This document shows positions 62,257 to 64,000 of a stretch of DNA of 64,000 nt, in pieces (positions within the stretch are counted from its first letter, which is position 1; each line of letters begins with the position of its first letter). The position numbers and the translations under genes were made by a program. Source of the DNA: Kiritimatiellaceae bacterium (GTDB lineage: Bacteria > Verrucomicrobiota > Kiritimatiellia > Kiritimatiellales > Tichowtungiaceae); NCBI GenBank assembly GCA_013141415.1, contig JABFQY010000002.1, positions 237,555 through 301,554 on the forward strand, in the 5' to 3' direction. The notes below the pieces were generated by a model. That model did no database searches. It saw only the letters and a list, made by a program, of their open reading frames with translations, and was not told where the DNA came from.

Positions 62257-63378
62257 ATGAAATCATTATCCATAAATAGTTATATAAAGAACATTAAGCC
62301 TTATAAGACTGCTTCTCATGAAATCTGGGACGTCGATAAAGACAGTCGTAGCACCGTTTTAAAACTCGATTGGAATGAGGCGACGATCCCGCCAACCGAC
62401 TGTGTTCGCCAGCGCATTTTAAAATTAAGTGAAGATGCGGGCTTTTTTAATCTTTACCCAAGCACTGAAAATGCAGAGTTACGACGCCTTCTTGCGGAAT
62501 ACGTCAGGCTGCCGGAAAGTAATATACAGTATTTTGCAAGTTCTGATTCAATTCATGAATATATTGCAAAACTCTACATCAAAGAAGACGCAAGGGTTCT
62601 TATTCAGGCCCCGTCCTACGATAATTTTCGGTTGACTGCGGAGACCGCCGGAGGAAAAATATTTTACTCAGAAATCGATGATCAATTTATATTTCATCCG
62701 GACAGGTTCGAGCGGGATATCGAAGCTCTGGAAATATCATTTGTCTACATTTGCAATCCGAACAATCCCATTGGCTATATTCACCCGGTTGAATACATTG
62801 AGACATTGCTCATCAAATACCCAAACGCTGTTTTTTTGATCGATGAGGCATACATCGAATTCTCGGACGGCTCTTGCAAAGACCTCGTTAAAAAATACAA
62901 CAATCTGCTCGTAACGCGAACCATGTCAAAAGCTTTTGCGCTGGCCAACTTCAGGTTCGGTTATCTATTGGCCTCCGCAAATAATATAGAGGCCATGTCG
63001 GTGCTCAGAAACCCGAAGAATATTACAACTTTTGCGCAGGAGGCTGCCGTCGGTGTGCTGTCCGACCTTCCTTATATGTATGCCTATGTTGAAGAGGTTC
63101 GGTCGGCGAGGCAGTTTTTTTTCGAGTTTCTCCAAGGATATAAAGAATTGGTGACTGCGTGTGAGAGCAAGGCAAATTTTTTAGCGATCAAATGCAGATC
63201 AACAAAGTTGAAGTATGACATGATAAACCATCTGAAAATGAGCCGGATTTATGTGCGCGATTTAACGCAAAGTCCGATTCTGCAGAATTGTTTGCGTATA
63301 ACAATTGGCACGCAGGCGCAGATGAAAAAAGTCGCAGAGGTATTGAAGCCTTTTTTTGAGTCCTATGACCTCCGATAA
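62257..63378 (+). CDS. HisC-like PLP aminotransferase
   Basis: A 373-residue class I/II aminotransferase resembling histidinol-phosphate aminotransferase. LDWNEATIPPT starts the fold, ICNPNNPIGYI and LIDEAYIEF bind PLP, and the PLP lysine lies in TMSKAFALANFRFGYL near residue 230. The AT-rich codon use differs from the genes before it. Located in a polysaccharide locus and overlapped by a HAD phosphatase gene, it more probably amines a sugar or a small side-group precursor than serves histidine synthesis. Substrate is unknown. Confidence 0.82.
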   Translation: MKSLSINSYIKNIKPYKTASHEIWDVDKDSRSTVLKLDWNEATIPPTDCVRQRILKLSEDAGFFNLYPSTENAELRRLLAEYVRLPESNIQYFASSDSIHEYIAKLYIKEDARVLIQAPSYDNFRLTAETAGGKIFYSEIDDQFIFHPDRFERDIEALEISFVYICNPNNPIGYIHPVEYIETLLIKYPNAVFLIDEAYIEFSDGSCKDLVKKYNNLLVTRTMSKAFALANFRFGYLLASANNIEAMSVLRNPKNITTFAQEAAVGVLSDLPYMYAYVEEVRSARQFFFEFLQGYKELVTACESKANFLAIKCRSTKLKYDMINHLKMSRIYVRDLTQSPILQNCLRITIGTQAQMKKVAEVLKPFFESYDLR

Positions 63379-64000
63379 ACCAACAAATAAATTGGCTCTA
63401 TTTGACTTTTGCGACACGCTGGTGTCTTTTCAGACAGCGGATCGGTTTGTCCATTTTGTAAGAGCGCAGGAAAGGTCGCTCAAAATGTATGCGAAAGAGA
63501 GCCTCCGCAAAATCATTATTAGATCCGGAGCCTTACGATTCTTCACGCGGCTGGCCGGAACAGATTTTCATAAAAAGCTGGTTTTGTGGCAATTGAAAGG
63601 TATGTCCAATTCGCATTTAGACCGGCTTGCGGAGTGTTACTACCGGACGGAAATAAAGCCGGCGCTGATTAAAGAGTCAATGGAGACTCTCTTCCTGTTG
63701 ATGGCGCAAGGGTATAAAATATTTCTCATAAGTGCCGGATATGATGCGTATCTCAAATATTTCGCTCGGGAATATCAAATTGACAAACTGATCTGCACCG
63801 AAATTTCCTTCAAAAACGGGAAGTGCCAAGGGACGTTCGTTGGTGAGGACTGCTATGGACAGCGCAAGCTCGTCCAGCTTAAGGAACATCTTAATAAAGC
63901 AGGCGTTTCCTTTGAAGAAACAATTTCATTTTCAGACTGCATCAGTGATTTGCCGTTGCTGCAGTGGAGTAAAACCGGAGTCGTTGTCCGCAAGGAAGGG
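63365..64000 (+). CDS. HAD-superfamily phosphatase, SerB-like, cut by the window end
   Basis: The first 212 residues are present and the frame is open at the window edge. Motif I FDFCDTL holds the nucleophile Asp and the acid Asp, motif II is in LISAGYD, and the lysine and motif III region FSDCISDLPLL follows. These match the IB subfamily, which includes phosphoserine phosphatases. The start ATG 63365 lies inside the last codons of the aminotransferase gene, so the two are coupled and may act on one pathway. AT-rich. Confidence 0.8.
   Translation, partial: MTSDKPTNKLALFDFCDTLVSFQTADRFVHFVRAQERSLKMYAKESLRKIIIRSGALRFFTRLAGTDFHKKLVLWQLKGMSNSHLDRLAECYYRTEIKPALIKESMETLFLLMAQGYKIFLISAGYDAYLKYFAREYQIDKLICTEISFKNGKCQGTFVGEDCYGQRKLVQLKEHLNKAGVSFEETISFSDCISDLPLLQWSKTGVVVRKEG

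Overview
This window is a chromosomal segment of about 55% GC (estimated by eye) from a Gram-negative bacterium. It most resembles the PVC superphylum, probably Kiritimatiellota/Verrucomicrobia. That placement is inferred from several features: the enlarged SecA with a long internal insert and a SEC-C tail, a tiny Hc1-like lysine/alanine histone, a sulfatase and beta-glucuronidase pair, a GbsR regulator followed by a NusG paralogue heading an exopolysaccharide locus, and many short intergenic palindromes. No rRNA, transposase or phage gene was seen.

Layout. 0-5.4 kb: the murA end, a VapBC-type toxin-antitoxin pair, an Xaa-Pro peptidase, and the replication genes dnaA and dnaN with a candidate origin. 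5.3-14.7 kb: tRNA-Gln, a glycosyltransferase, a SWIM/SNF2 helicase, a ZIP transporter, secA and an EF-hand protein. 15.0-17.8 kb: a type II restriction-modification island (controller, C5 methyltransferase with a C11 tract, HNH nuclease, ruined vsr) next to tRNA-Arg. 18-32.8 kb: an AbrB/Doc toxin-antitoxin pair, a GH94 phosphorylase, two trpB genes, azoR, trpF, yicC, gmk, a histone-like gene, nrdR, lnt, prfB and trpC. 32.8-44.9 kb: a broken sulfatase, GH2 beta-glucuronidase, a small membrane protein with a 221-bp tandem duplication, thiS-thiG-thiH under a TPP riboswitch, tRNA-Glu, fabI, a surface repeat protein, a Fic protein and small proteins. 45.1-50.6 kb: the translation operon nusA-infB-rbfA-truB-ribF. 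50.9-64 kb: an exopolysaccharide precursor cluster led by a GbsR regulator and a specialised NusG. It encodes UDP-galacturonate, dTDP-L-rhamnose, UDP-HexNAc-uronate and GDP-L-fucose synthesis, and ends in an AT-richer aminotransferase/HAD pair.

The least explained signals are repeats. (1) About a dozen arrays of degenerate 7-bp units, kept in strict 7-base register, lie between genes and also inside conserved genes (ribF, the GDP-fucose synthase, an epimerase, the vsr relic). One set brackets a four-helix-bundle (23S intervening-sequence protein) gene and a shrunken relic of that gene 4 kb away, which suggests a small mobile unit. (2) A 17-bp palindrome, TTTCCA-N5-TGGAAA, occurs five times exactly and five times with one mismatch in the first 46 kb, mostly inside genes and in different reading frames, so it is conserved as DNA. 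(3) Double-hairpin elements with a GCGG linker, one inserted in frame in thiH.
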